A stretch of 64,000 nt of DNA from an uncultured Prevotellaceae bacterium. Its GTDB lineage: Bacteria; Bacteroidota; Bacteroidia; Bacteroidales; Bacteroidaceae. Position 1 is the first letter of the stretch; the number at the start of each line of letters is the position of its first letter. A model generated the notes under the pieces. It ran no database searches. It was not told the DNA's origin and was given only the letters and a program-made list of their open reading frames with translations. This document shows positions 7,716-16,834 of this stretch, in pieces. The stretch covers positions 3,795 through 67,794 of the forward strand of contig CACXVS010000006.1 of assembly GCA_902771155.1 (NCBI GenBank), read 5' to 3'. A program made the translations under genes and the position numbers.

Positions 7716-8924
7716 ATGCCTGAAATTTCAGTTCGTGGCCTGGAAATGCCCGAGTCGCCTATCAGGAAACTCGCACCATTGGCTGCAGCCGCCAAAAAGA
7801 GAGGTACCAAAGTGTATCACCTGAACATTGGACAGCCCGATCTGCCCACGCCACAGGTTGGCCTTGACGCCCTGAAGCAGATAGACCGTGAGATTCTGGA
7901 GTATTCTCCCTCACAGGGTTATGTAAGCTATCGCGAAAAACTGGTGGACTACTACGCGAAATACAATATCAACGTCACTGCAGAAGATATCATCATCACC
8001 TCGGGTGGTAGTGAGGCTGTACTCTTTGCCTTCCTCAGTTGTCTGAATCCAGGCGACGAGATCATCGTGCCAGAGCCTGCCTATGCCAACTATATGGCTT
8101 TTGCCATCTCGGCGGGTGCTAAGATTCGTACCATCGCCACCACCATCGAGGAGGGATTCTCGCTGCCAAAGGTGGAGAAGTTCGAGGAGCTTATCAATGA
8201 GCGCACAAGGGCCATCATGATCTGCAACCCCAACAACCCGACGGGTTATCTCTATACACGTCGCGAGATGAACCAGATACGCGACCTGGTGAAGAAATAC
8301 GATCTGTATCTCTTCTCCGACGAGGTCTATCGTGAATATATCTATACGGGCTCACCTTACATTTCGGCTTGCCATCTGGAGGGTATCGAGCAGAACGTGA
8401 TCCTGATCGACTCTGTGTCGAAGCGTTATTCAGAGTGCGGTATCCGTATTGGTGCACTGATCACAAAGAACGTTGAGGTGAGAAAAGCCGTGATGAAGTT
8501 CTGTCAGGCACGCCTCTCTCCTCCCCTTATCGGACAGATTGTGGCAGAGGCTTCGCTGGATGCACCAGAGGAGTACTATCGTGATGTCTATGACGAATAT
8601 GTGGAGCGACGTAAGTGTCTGATCGACGGACTGAACCGTATTCCCGGTGTGTATTCTCCCATCCCCATGGGTGCCTTCTATACAGTGGCCAAACTACCAG
8701 TAGATGATGCAGAGGAATTCTGTCGCTGGTGCCTGTCGGAGTTCAATTACGAAGGCGAAACCGTGATGATGGCGCCTGCTGCAGGTTTCTATACCACACC
8801 CGGTGCTGGCGTGAATCAGGTACGTATTGCCTACGTGCTGAAGAAGGAAGACTTGGAACGAGCCCTCGTCGTACTGAGGAAGGCCCTCGAGGCTTACCCG
8901 GGAAGAGTTGATGAAGAGAAGTGA
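7716..8924 (+). CDS. PLP-dependent class I/II aminotransferase
   Basis: A 402-residue cytoplasmic aminotransferase of fold type I, closest by eye to bacterial aspartate/aromatic aminotransferases. Visible family elements are HLNIGQPDLPTP, the substrate-side YSPSQGYVSYREKL, NPNNPTGYLY, SDEVYREY, the PLP lysine in DSVSKRYSECGIRIG, and a C-terminal QVRIAYV with the carboxylate-binding Arg. Substrate specificity cannot be read from sequence. Its stop overlaps the GTG start of the following permease by 4 bases, so the two are probably translated together. Confidence 0.88.
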   Translation: MPEISVRGLEMPESPIRKLAPLAAAAKKRGTKVYHLNIGQPDLPTPQVGLDALKQIDREILEYSPSQGYVSYREKLVDYYAKYNINVTAEDIIITSGGSEAVLFAFLSCLNPGDEIIVPEPAYANYMAFAISAGAKIRTIATTIEEGFSLPKVEKFEELINERTRAIMICNPNNPTGYLYTRREMNQIRDLVKKYDLYLFSDEVYREYIYTGSPYISACHLEGIEQNVILIDSVSKRYSECGIRIGALITKNVEVRKAVMKFCQARLSPPLIGQIVAEASLDAPEEYYRDVYDEYVERRKCLIDGLNRIPGVYSPIPMGAFYTVAKLPVDDAEEFCRWCLSEFNYEGETVMMAPAAGFYTTPGAGVNQVRIAYVLKKEDLERALVVLRKALEAYPGRVDEEK

Positions 8925-10168
8925 ATTTCCCACTATTCATAGCCAAGCGAATCTATAGCGATAAGGGCGACAAGCGCATGGTAAGTCGTCCTGCTATCCG
9001 TATTGCCACTATCGGAGTGGCAATTGGTCTGGCTGTGATGATCATCACCGTCAGTGTGGTACTGGGATTCAAGCACACCATACGTGACAAGGTGGTAGGC
9101 TTTGGCGGACATATTCAGGTGCACAACGTGTTGCTTTATAACGATGTGGATCCCTACTACATTCATGCCGACGACAGTCTGCTGGAGAGTATCAAGGCCA
9201 TAGAAGGCGTGAAACACGTGGAGCGTTACTCTGTGACACAGGGGTTACTGAAGACGGAGGACGACTTTCTGGGGGTAGCCTTCAAAGGCGTAGGTCCTGA
9301 CTTTAAGACAGACTTCCTGAAAGAGCATCTGCTGGAGGGTGAGATTCCCCAGTTCAGTGATTCTACCAGTAAATACCAGTTGCTGATGTCGAAGATGATT
9401 GCCGACAAATTGCAACTGAAAACAGGCGACAAGGTGTTTGCCTACTTCATTGGGAACAACGATGTAAAGACAAGAAAATATACGATCTGTGGTATCTACC
9501 AGACGAATATGACGCGCTTCGACGAGAGCATCTGTCTGACGGATATCTATGCAGTGAATCGTTTGAACGGATGGGAACGTGGTGACTGTTCGGTGGTTGG
9601 TGTTACCGTCAACAATCTCGACCAGTTGCCAGTGACGGAAGAGGCTTTTGTCAATAAGGTGAACCGCAGTAGTGACAGCAAAGACAATATGCTGACCTCA
9701 CAGACCATCTACGACACATATCCACAGGTGTTTATGTGGTTGGAATTGCTCGATATCAATGTGTGGATCATCCTCGCCCTGATGGTTTGTGTGGCAGGGT
9801 TCACAATGATCAGCGGACTCCTGATTATCATTCTGGAACGTACACAGATGATTGGCGTATTGAAGGCCCTCGGAGCCAGGAACAAGACCATCAGACACAC
9901 CTTCCTCTGGTTCTCGGTCTTCATCATTGGTCAGGGTATGCTTTGGGGAAACATCATAGGCATTGGCATCGTGCTGTTACAGCAATACACTGGCTTCATT
10001 TCACTGGATCCCCAGACTTACTATGTGAGTGAGGCACCCATGGAACTGAACATACCCCTTATCCTGTTGCTCGATGCCGTGACTTTGCTAATCTGTGTGT
10101 TTGTGTTGATAGCACCAAGTTATCTGATTTCACACATTCACCCGGCAAGGTCGATGAGATATGAATGA
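8921..10168 (+). CDS. FtsX/LolC-E-type ABC transporter permease
   Basis: A 415-residue inner-membrane protein with the MacB/LolC layout: an N-terminal helix (about residues 27-50), a large extracytoplasmic domain, then three C-terminal helices in an FtsX domain (ERTQMIGVLKALGARNKTIRHTFLWFS is the typical cytoplasmic loop). The start is GTG at 8921, overlapping the aminotransferase stop; N-terminal FIAKRIY is usual for the family. LolC/E members extract lipoproteins from the inner membrane. No ATPase is encoded next to it, so its partner must be elsewhere, and lipoprotein export is inference. Confidence 0.82.
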   Translation: MNFPLFIAKRIYSDKGDKRMVSRPAIRIATIGVAIGLAVMIITVSVVLGFKHTIRDKVVGFGGHIQVHNVLLYNDVDPYYIHADDSLLESIKAIEGVKHVERYSVTQGLLKTEDDFLGVAFKGVGPDFKTDFLKEHLLEGEIPQFSDSTSKYQLLMSKMIADKLQLKTGDKVFAYFIGNNDVKTRKYTICGIYQTNMTRFDESICLTDIYAVNRLNGWERGDCSVVGVTVNNLDQLPVTEEAFVNKVNRSSDSKDNMLTSQTIYDTYPQVFMWLELLDINVWIILALMVCVAGFTMISGLLIIILERTQMIGVLKALGARNKTIRHTFLWFSVFIIGQGMLWGNIIGIGIVLLQQYTGFISLDPQTYYVSEAPMELNIPLILLLDAVTLLICVFVLIAPSYLISHIHPARSMRYE

Positions 10169-10181
10169 TTTTTTTGAAAAA

Positions 10182-10249
10182 TTGCACAAAAATATTTGTT
10201 AGTGTGCAAAAAATGATGTACCTTTGCACAAAAATTAAAAAATTGTGCA
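10182..10249 (+). promoter_or_regulatory. Promoter with two TTGCACA dyads before the acyl-CoA synthetase pair
   Basis: The -33 TTTG (10195-10198) and -7 TACCTTTG (10219-10226), spaced 20 nt, form a strong promoter. A dyad TTGCACA/TGTGCAA (10182-10188 and 10203-10209) brackets the -33 element, and a second, TGCACAA/TTGTGCA (10225-10231 and 10243-10249), covers the expected start of transcription. The same half-site occurs four times in 68 bp, which suggests an operator; the second dyad could also form a 5' hairpin in the RNA. Confidence 0.5.
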
Positions 10250-10255
10250 GTTTCA

Positions 10256-11914
10256 ATGGAAACATTCAGCAGTTTTAATGCTTATATCCAGAAGGCTATC
10301 ACAGAGAACTGGGACCAAGATGCGCTCACTGATTATCAGGGCATCACGCTCCAGTTTCATGATGTAGCCCGGAAAATAGAGAAGATTCACATAGTATTTG
10401 AGAATAGTGGTGTTGAGCAAGGTGACAAGATTGCCATCTGCGGACGAAATTCAGCCCACTGGGCAGTGGCCTATCTCGCCACACTGACGTATGGCGCAGT
10501 AGCAGTTCCCATCTTGCACGAGTTTAATGGCGAACAGATTCAGAATATCGTCAATCACTCTGGGTCCAAGCTCCTGTTTGTGGGAGACTACGCAGTGAAG
10601 ACCATTGAGGCCGAAACGATGCCGAATCTGGAGGCTATCATTAACCTGCCCGACTTCTCGTTACTGATTTCCCGATCTGAGAAAGTGACTTACGCGCGCG
10701 AACATTTAAATATGTTGTTTGGCAGTAAGTATCCGAAGGCATTCAGGAAGGAGCATGTGAAATACCATGAAGACCAGGCAGAAGAGTTGGCACTCATTAA
10801 TTACACCAGTGGTACGACTGGGCATTCAAAGGGCGTAATGCTACCCTATCGCGCGCTCTGGGGAAATGTGGAATTCATCATTGACCGTCTGGGAAAGAAG
10901 GTAAAGCCAGGCGATAATCTGCTGAGTATCCTGCCTATGGCTCACATGTATGGTATGTCGGTAGAATTCCTCTTCGGCTTCTGTCATGGATGCCACCTGT
11001 TCTTCCTGACACGTCTGCCGTCGCCAGCCATCATTGCACAAGCCTTCGCTGAGGTCAAGCCTGCATTGATTGTGACGGTGCCCCTGATCATAGAGAAGAT
11101 TATCCGCAAGAAAGTATTCCCAAAGATACAAGACAACCGCATCCGACTGTTGCTGGCCATGCCTGTAATATCGAAGAAGGTGAAGGAACGCATCTGTCAG
11201 GAAGTGTATAACGCCTTTGGCGGACGTGCCTACGAGGTGATTGTGGGTGGCGCTGCCCTTTCGAAAGAGATTGAAGAATTCCTGCTATCCATTAACTTCC
11301 CCTTGACTGTGGGCTATGGAACGACGGAGTGTGCGCCCCTAATCTCGTACTGCGACTATAAAGAATTCATTGGCGGATCATGCGGTGTGCCTGTAGATCG
11401 TATGAAGGTTAAGATCCTCTCTTCAGATCCAGAAAACATTCCTGGTGAAATCGTCACAAAGGGTACGAATCTCATGATTGGCTACTACAACAATGAAGAG
11501 GCCACAAAGGCTGTCTTAGACGAAGAGGATTGGTATCACACGGGCGATCTGGGCACAATGATCCGTAGTGGACATATCTTTATTCGTGGGCGCATCAAGA
11601 ACATGCTGCTTGGTGCCAACGGACAGAACATATATCCAGAAGAGATTGAAGACAAACTAAATACTATGCCCATGGTGTCGGAGTGTATCGTCATTCAGCG
11701 TGGCGACAAGCTCGTGGCCCTCGTGCATCCAGACAAGGACGAAGTGGTGAACTTCTCACTGGAAGAGCTGGTGCAGATCATGGAGCAGAATCGTCAGGAA
11801 CTGAACAACCAGTTGCCCGTCTATAGCCGCATCTCGGCCATCGAGCTCCACGACGAAGAGTTTGCCAAGACGCCTAAAAAGAGTATCAAACGCTATCTAT
11901 ATCAGAATAACTAA
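10256..11914 (+). CDS. AMP-binding long-chain acyl-CoA synthetase, first of a tandem pair
   Basis: A 552-residue adenylate-forming enzyme that would activate fatty acids with ATP and CoA. Motifs: phosphate loop YTSGTTGHSKGVMLPY, the A5 region VGYGTTECAPLI, HTGDLG, and the C-terminal lysine region KTPKKSIKRYLY. It resembles long-chain fatty-acid-CoA ligases of Bacteroidetes. It is followed 2 nt later by a close paralogue in the same frame of organisation, evidence of local duplication. The promoter carries TTGCACA dyads, so the pair may be regulated together. Confidence 0.88.
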   Translation: METFSSFNAYIQKAITENWDQDALTDYQGITLQFHDVARKIEKIHIVFENSGVEQGDKIAICGRNSAHWAVAYLATLTYGAVAVPILHEFNGEQIQNIVNHSGSKLLFVGDYAVKTIEAETMPNLEAIINLPDFSLLISRSEKVTYAREHLNMLFGSKYPKAFRKEHVKYHEDQAEELALINYTSGTTGHSKGVMLPYRALWGNVEFIIDRLGKKVKPGDNLLSILPMAHMYGMSVEFLFGFCHGCHLFFLTRLPSPAIIAQAFAEVKPALIVTVPLIIEKIIRKKVFPKIQDNRIRLLLAMPVISKKVKERICQEVYNAFGGRAYEVIVGGAALSKEIEEFLLSINFPLTVGYGTTECAPLISYCDYKEFIGGSCGVPVDRMKVKILSSDPENIPGEIVTKGTNLMIGYYNNEEATKAVLDEEDWYHTGDLGTMIRSGHIFIRGRIKNMLLGANGQNIYPEEIEDKLNTMPMVSECIVIQRGDKLVALVHPDKDEVVNFSLEELVQIMEQNRQELNNQLPVYSRISAIELHDEEFAKTPKKSIKRYLYQNN

Positions 11915-11916
11915 AA

Positions 11917-13584
11917 ATGCGTATGGAACAAATACCTAGCTTTAATGCACTTATCCAAGAGAGCATTATCAATAATTGGGATAAGGATGCGCTGACTGAT
12001 TTCAAGGGACAGACTTTGCAGTTCCATGATGTGGCCAGAAAGATAGAAAAACTACACATCCTTTTTGAGAACAGTGGGATACAAAAGGGTGACAAGATTG
12101 CACTCTGTGGTCGCAACTCCTCTCAGTGGGCAGTGGCCTTTCTCGCCACTCTTACCTACGGCGCAGTGGCTGTACCCATCCTGCATGAGTTCAATACTGA
12201 GCAGATCCATAATATTGTGAACCACTCAGAGGCCCGCCTTCTGTTCGTGGGCGATCATGTAGCCACCATCATCGACCCTCAGGCCATGCCCACTCTTGAA
12301 GGAATCATTAACAACCCCGACTATTCGTTGATGATTTCGCGTACTGATAAGCTGACCTATGCACGAGAGCATCTGAACGAACTCTACGGTAAGAAGTTCC
12401 CCAAGTATTTCCGCAAGGAGCACGTGAGTTACTATATGGAGAAGAGTCCCGAGGAGCTGGCGGTGATCAACTACACCTCTGGAACAACAGGTTTCTCAAA
12501 GGGTGTCATGCTGCCCTATCGTGCACTATGGTCGAATTACGACTTTGCCGATCATGTCTTAGGGAAAAGGATTAAGGCAGGCGACCGCATCATCTCCATG
12601 CTGCCCATGGCCCATATGTATGGTATGGCATTCGAGTTTATCTTCGAATTCCTACACGGCTGCCACGTCTATTACCTGAGCCGTGTGCCATCGCCAGCAA
12701 TCATTGCCCAGGCGCTGGCTGAGATTAAGCCTGTGATCGTCATTGCCGTGCCACTGATCATCGAGAAGATTATCCGTAAGAAGGTGTTCCCCAAGATACA
12801 GAACAACCGTATGCGACTGTTGCTGCAGATGCCCGTTATCTCCAAGAAGGTGCGTGAGATGATCTGTCAGGAAGTGCTCAAGGCCTTTGGTGGCGAGTTA
12901 TATGAGGTTATCATAGGAGGTGCTGCCCTGAATCAGGAAGTAGAACAGTTCCTGAAACGCATCGACTTCCCTTATACCGTAGGCTATGGTGCCACTGAGT
13001 GCGCTCCGATCATCTGCTATAGCGACTGGCACAATTTTGCACCAGGCTCGTGCGGACGTGCTGCCCTTCATCAGCAGGTGGAGATCGATTCACCTGATCC
13101 CAGACGTATTCCTGGCGAGATCCTTACTAAAGGTCTGAACGTGATGCTTGGCTACTACAAAAATCCCGAGGCCACAGCCGAGACCCTCGACCATGAAGGC
13201 TGGTATCATACTGGCGACTTAGGCACAATGGATGTGGATGGCAACGTGTATATCAATGGTCGTTCAAAGAACATGCTCTTAGGCCCCAATGGACAGAACA
13301 TCTATCCAGAGGAGATTGAGGACAAACTTAATTCTATGACCATGGTGATGGAAAGTATCGTGGTTCAGAGAGATACTAAGCTTGTTGCACTGGTACATCC
13401 TGATATGGATGAGGCCAAGAACATGGGATTCTCTGCTGATGACCTGAAAAACATCATGGAGCAGAATCGCAACGGACTGAACGAGATGATTCCTGCCTAC
13501 GAGAAGATAGCAGAAATAGAAATCTACGAAGAAGAGTTTGAAAAAACCCCCAAGAAGTCTATTAAGCGCTATCTCTATCAATAA
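11917..13584 (+). CDS. AMP-binding long-chain acyl-CoA synthetase, second of a tandem pair
   Basis: A 555-residue paralogue of the preceding gene; the two align from end to end by eye, with identical blocks such as TLQFHDVARKIEK and LATLTYGAVAVPILHEFN. Motifs are intact: YTSGTTGFSKGVMLPY, YGATECAPII, HTGDLG, KTPKKSIKRYLYQ. Two starts are possible, 11917 and 11923; alignment with the first copy favours the second (MEQIPSFN against METFSSFN). Differences cluster around the substrate side, so the pair may divide chain lengths. Its stop codon lies within the stem of a bidirectional terminator. Confidence 0.87.
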   Translation: MRMEQIPSFNALIQESIINNWDKDALTDFKGQTLQFHDVARKIEKLHILFENSGIQKGDKIALCGRNSSQWAVAFLATLTYGAVAVPILHEFNTEQIHNIVNHSEARLLFVGDHVATIIDPQAMPTLEGIINNPDYSLMISRTDKLTYAREHLNELYGKKFPKYFRKEHVSYYMEKSPEELAVINYTSGTTGFSKGVMLPYRALWSNYDFADHVLGKRIKAGDRIISMLPMAHMYGMAFEFIFEFLHGCHVYYLSRVPSPAIIAQALAEIKPVIVIAVPLIIEKIIRKKVFPKIQNNRMRLLLQMPVISKKVREMICQEVLKAFGGELYEVIIGGAALNQEVEQFLKRIDFPYTVGYGATECAPIICYSDWHNFAPGSCGRAALHQQVEIDSPDPRRIPGEILTKGLNVMLGYYKNPEATAETLDHEGWYHTGDLGTMDVDGNVYINGRSKNMLLGPNGQNIYPEEIEDKLNSMTMVMESIVVQRDTKLVALVHPDMDEAKNMGFSADDLKNIMEQNRNGLNEMIPAYEKIAEIEIYEEEFEKTPKKSIKRYLYQ

Positions 13585-13630
13585 TAAACAATGCTCCCCT
13601 TCCAAAATCGGAAGGGGAGCATTGTTTATT
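13583..13630. terminator. Bidirectional terminator, perfect 21-bp stem
   Basis: A perfect inverted repeat with 21-bp arms (13583-13603 and 13610-13630) and a 6-nt loop separates two convergent genes. The GC-rich core AGGGGAGC/GCTCCCCT is flanked by AT-rich ends that give the U tract in both directions. The stop codons of both genes overlap the outer arms. Confidence 0.85.
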
Positions 13631-14738
13631 CGTATTTATAATAGAACCAGTACGTACCACGGTACTGTTCGCCTACCTTACCCTTCCGTTCCGATTGCAT
13701 CGGATATTCTTTCTCCAACTCACGGAAATTCTTATAATCCTCTTCAGTAACAGCTGAACGATATGCGAACAAAGGATTTGATCGTGAATGTGTGTAGAGA
13801 GTCAAGGCCTCACGATAGTGCTTCGGCAAACTGTCGTTCACAACATAGAACTTACCCACCTCACGTGCAAACTGATCGATATCCTTATCTATCAGATAAC
13901 CGCAGAGCAGATAGTCGCCTATCGTTCTGCGAGGTACAGAGTCGCGTCTCAGCAGCATTCTCAAATAGCGCTCAGGTTCCATTTGTTCAGCAGGTCGAGC
14001 GTCAAAGAACCTATACAGACTGTCTTCTGGACAGAGTTGCATACACGTCTTTCCGTTAGTGGGAAGAATCTCAGAACTGCCAGCTGAAATGGGATACTCA
14101 AACAAGCGTTCCCCCAACTCGTCAGTACGTGCAAGGGCATACATACGGAGCATCATGAGATGATTGTCGCTCTCCAGAGATTCCTTACCAACCTCGAGTG
14201 CTTTGCTGTATTCCCCCTCTGCAAGTAACGTCTCGGTCTTCATGCGGAAATGGAAGACTGCGTTGGTGTTTCCTATCCAAGCCGTCAGCATCATCAGCAA
14301 CGACATGATAAGCATATTGATCCACATCGGGCGGGAAACGAGCGAATAAGAATCGTTGTTCTCCACTTCCTGAATCTGACGAGCCAAGAACACCAGACCT
14401 ATCCACACGATGACAATCAGCACTACCACCCAAGAGAAATGTGTCAATACGGCCAATATCATCATCGAAGGTGCATAAGTGAGTGCATGCGAGCTTTTCT
14501 GAAGTCGGGTAACAGCAAAGACGGCCAATTGGAGAATATACAGAAGAACCGTAATAAGAATGGCTCCAATCACAGGTTTGTAACTGGTAAGTCCACCACT
14601 TAGGGTATGCTGAGTCATGGCTATCACGTCAGACTGGAAGAAATAGAGCCAACTCAGCGAGAACAACACAAAAACAATAGCACACATCACTTGGATGGTG
14701 AGCGTGCTACTGTCCTTATTTCGTCTGTTATAGTTCAT
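13626..14738 (-). CDS. Multipass membrane protein with C-terminal helical-repeat-like region
   Basis: A 370-residue protein not recognised with confidence. The N-terminal half has about five hydrophobic helices (near 14-34, 54-76, 87-118 and 136-156); the rest is soluble, with helix pairs such as LLAEGEYSKALEVGKESLE that look TPR-like. The layout resembles DUF6057-type Bacteroidetes membrane proteins, but this one is shorter. It begins 1 nt after the glgB stop and is the last gene of the glycogen-branching operon. No catalytic motif is visible. Confidence 0.7.
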   Translation of the reverse strand: MNYNRRNKDSSTLTIQVMCAIVFVLFSLSWLYFFQSDVIAMTQHTLSGGLTSYKPVIGAILITVLLYILQLAVFAVTRLQKSSHALTYAPSMMILAVLTHFSWVVVLIVIVWIGLVFLARQIQEVENNDSYSLVSRPMWINMLIMSLLMMLTAWIGNTNAVFHFRMKTETLLAEGEYSKALEVGKESLESDNHLMMLRMYALARTDELGERLFEYPISAGSSEILPTNGKTCMQLCPEDSLYRFFDARPAEQMEPERYLRMLLRRDSVPRRTIGDYLLCGYLIDKDIDQFAREVGKFYVVNDSLPKHYREALTLYTHSRSNPLFAYRSAVTEEDYKNFRELEKEYPMQSERKGKVGEQYRGTYWFYYKYE

Positions 14739-14739
14739 G

Positions 14740-16830
14740 CTATACTTTCTTCAAAACAACAGCCGAGCGGGCTGGGATATAGAGTTTCAACCACTCCTTA
14801 TGATCCTTCACATAAAGCGGATCATAGTTCGTCAGGTGAGTAATTGTGTCATCCGCAAAGCCGTTACCACCAAAGTCTTTCGAGTCGGTGTTCAGCACCA
14901 CCTCATAACTGCCCGTAGGCACCAGGAAGCCATAGTCGGTATAACTGCGCGTAGGCGAGAAATTAAACACAAATACGAGATCGCCTCTCATGAAGCAGAG
15001 CACCTTGTCGCCCTCGTCGTGCCAGATCTCGGTAACAGGCGTATCCTGGAAATTACGCACCAACTTGATGGTCTTCAACATCTCACGGTCGAAGTCACCC
15101 AACCAATGATAACAGAGGTCCTTGTTGTCGACCAGGTTCCACTGACGACGTGCATATTTGTACGACCAACCGTTACCCTCGCGTGGGAAATCAATCCATT
15201 CGGGATGTCCAAACTCATTACCCATGAAGTTCAGGTAGCCGCCATTGATAGCACCACAAGTTACCAGTCGGATCATCTTGTGGAGAGCTATACCGCGCTG
15301 GGCAATATCATTGACATCTTTCTTGGCGAAGTGCCAGTACATATCAGCGTCGATAAGTCGGAAGATAATGGTCTTATCGCCCACCAGTGCCTGGTCGTGA
15401 CTCTCGCAGTACGAGATGGTCTTCTCGTCAGGACGACGGTTCCTAACCTCCCAGAAGATACTTGTCACATTGATGTCCTCGTCGCGAACTTCCTTGATGG
15501 TCTTGATCCAATAGTCAGGAATGTTCATCGCCATACGGTAGTCGAAACCATAGCCGCCATCCTCAAACTTAGCTGCAAGACCGGGCATACCCGAAACCTC
15601 CTCAGCGATGGTGATGGCATTGGGGTTCTCCTCATGGATTAGGCAGTTAGCCAGCGTCAGATAGCAGATGGCATTGTCGTCCTCATGACCATTGAAATAG
15701 TCACCATAACCTCCAAAGGCCTCTCCAAGTCCATGGGAGTAATACAGCATAGAAGTCACACCGTCGAAGCGGAAGCCGTCGAAGTGGAACTCGCCCAACC
15801 AATAGCGGCAGTTAGACAGCAGGAAGTGCAACACCTCATCCTTACCATAGTCGAAGCAGAGGCTGTCCCATGCCGGATGCTCATGGCGGTCACCGGGATA
15901 GAAGAACTGGTTGGGGTCGCCAGCCAGATTACCCAGACCTTCGACCTCATTTTTAACAGCATGTGAGTGAACGATGTCCATGATGACTGCTATACCCATC
16001 TTGTGTGCTGTATCAATCAACTCCTTCAGTTCCTCAGGCGTGCCAAAGCGTGAACTGGGAGCGAAGAACGAAGACACATGGTATCCAAAAGATCCGTAGT
16101 ATGGATGCTCCTGGATGGCCATGACCTGAATGGCATTATAGCCATCCTTCTTGACACGCGGCAACACATTCTCCGTAAACTCCTTGTAAGTACCCACCTT
16201 CTCGGCGTCCTGCCCCATGCCGACGTGGCACTCGTAGATGAGCAGCGGTGACTTAGTGGGTTTGAAGGTTTTCTTTTTCCACACATAAGGTTTCTCCGGG
16301 TTCCATACCTGAGCGGAGAATATTTTCGTTTGGTCATCCTGAACCACGCGGCGGCACCAAGCAGGGATACGCTCACCCTCACCACCGTTCCACTTCACCT
16401 TCATCTTGTAAAGGTCGCCATGCTTGATGGCTTTTTCTGAGAGTTTCAATTCCCAGTTGCCTGTACCCTCAATGCGCTTGCAACGGTATTTCTCGTTCTC
16501 CTGCCAGTTATTGAAGTCGCCAATCAGATAGATGTCTGTGGCATTGGGAGCCCACTCACGGAACACCCAGCCCTTCGGCAGTTTGTGGAGTCCGAAGTAA
16601 AAGTGGCCTGATGCAAAGTCTGTAAGTTTCTTCTTACCATTCTGCGTCAGCTGGTTAATCTTCCACACAGCATGGTCGTGACGACCACGAATAGCACCCT
16701 CAAAGGGCTCCAGCCATGAATCATGACGTACAAGTCCGATATGCTGGGGCTCGGTTTGTTTAACTTTCTTTGGAGCAGCCGTCTTCTTGGCTGCAGGCTT
16801 TTTCGTTGTAGTTGTTTTCTTAGTTGCCAT
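14740..16830 (-). CDS. glgB: 1,4-alpha-glucan branching enzyme, GH13, with histone-like basic N-terminal tail
   Basis: A 696-residue enzyme that makes alpha-1,6 branches in glycogen. After a CBM48-like domain (GLHKLPKGWVFREWAPNATD) comes a GH13 barrel with the nucleophile Asp in DGFRFDGVTSMLYYSHG, the acid Glu in TIAEEVSGMPG and the transition-state Asp in YCESHDQALVG. The sequence is of the type shared with eukaryotic branching enzymes (IRGRHDHAVWK). Residues 1-29 are an extra Lys/Ala/Thr tail (ATKKTTTTKKPAAKKTAAPK) like histone H1 tails. It is in an operon with a YhcH protein, a MORN protein and a membrane protein. Confidence 0.92.
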   Translation of the reverse strand: MATKKTTTTKKPAAKKTAAPKKVKQTEPQHIGLVRHDSWLEPFEGAIRGRHDHAVWKINQLTQNGKKKLTDFASGHFYFGLHKLPKGWVFREWAPNATDIYLIGDFNNWQENEKYRCKRIEGTGNWELKLSEKAIKHGDLYKMKVKWNGGEGERIPAWCRRVVQDDQTKIFSAQVWNPEKPYVWKKKTFKPTKSPLLIYECHVGMGQDAEKVGTYKEFTENVLPRVKKDGYNAIQVMAIQEHPYYGSFGYHVSSFFAPSSRFGTPEELKELIDTAHKMGIAVIMDIVHSHAVKNEVEGLGNLAGDPNQFFYPGDRHEHPAWDSLCFDYGKDEVLHFLLSNCRYWLGEFHFDGFRFDGVTSMLYYSHGLGEAFGGYGDYFNGHEDDNAICYLTLANCLIHEENPNAITIAEEVSGMPGLAAKFEDGGYGFDYRMAMNIPDYWIKTIKEVRDEDINVTSIFWEVRNRRPDEKTISYCESHDQALVGDKTIIFRLIDADMYWHFAKKDVNDIAQRGIALHKMIRLVTCGAINGGYLNFMGNEFGHPEWIDFPREGNGWSYKYARRQWNLVDNKDLCYHWLGDFDREMLKTIKLVRNFQDTPVTEIWHDEGDKVLCFMRGDLVFVFNFSPTRSYTDYGFLVPTGSYEVVLNTDSKDFGGNGFADDTITHLTNYDPLYVKDHKEWLKLYIPARSAVVLKKV

Positions 16831-16834
16831 AGTC

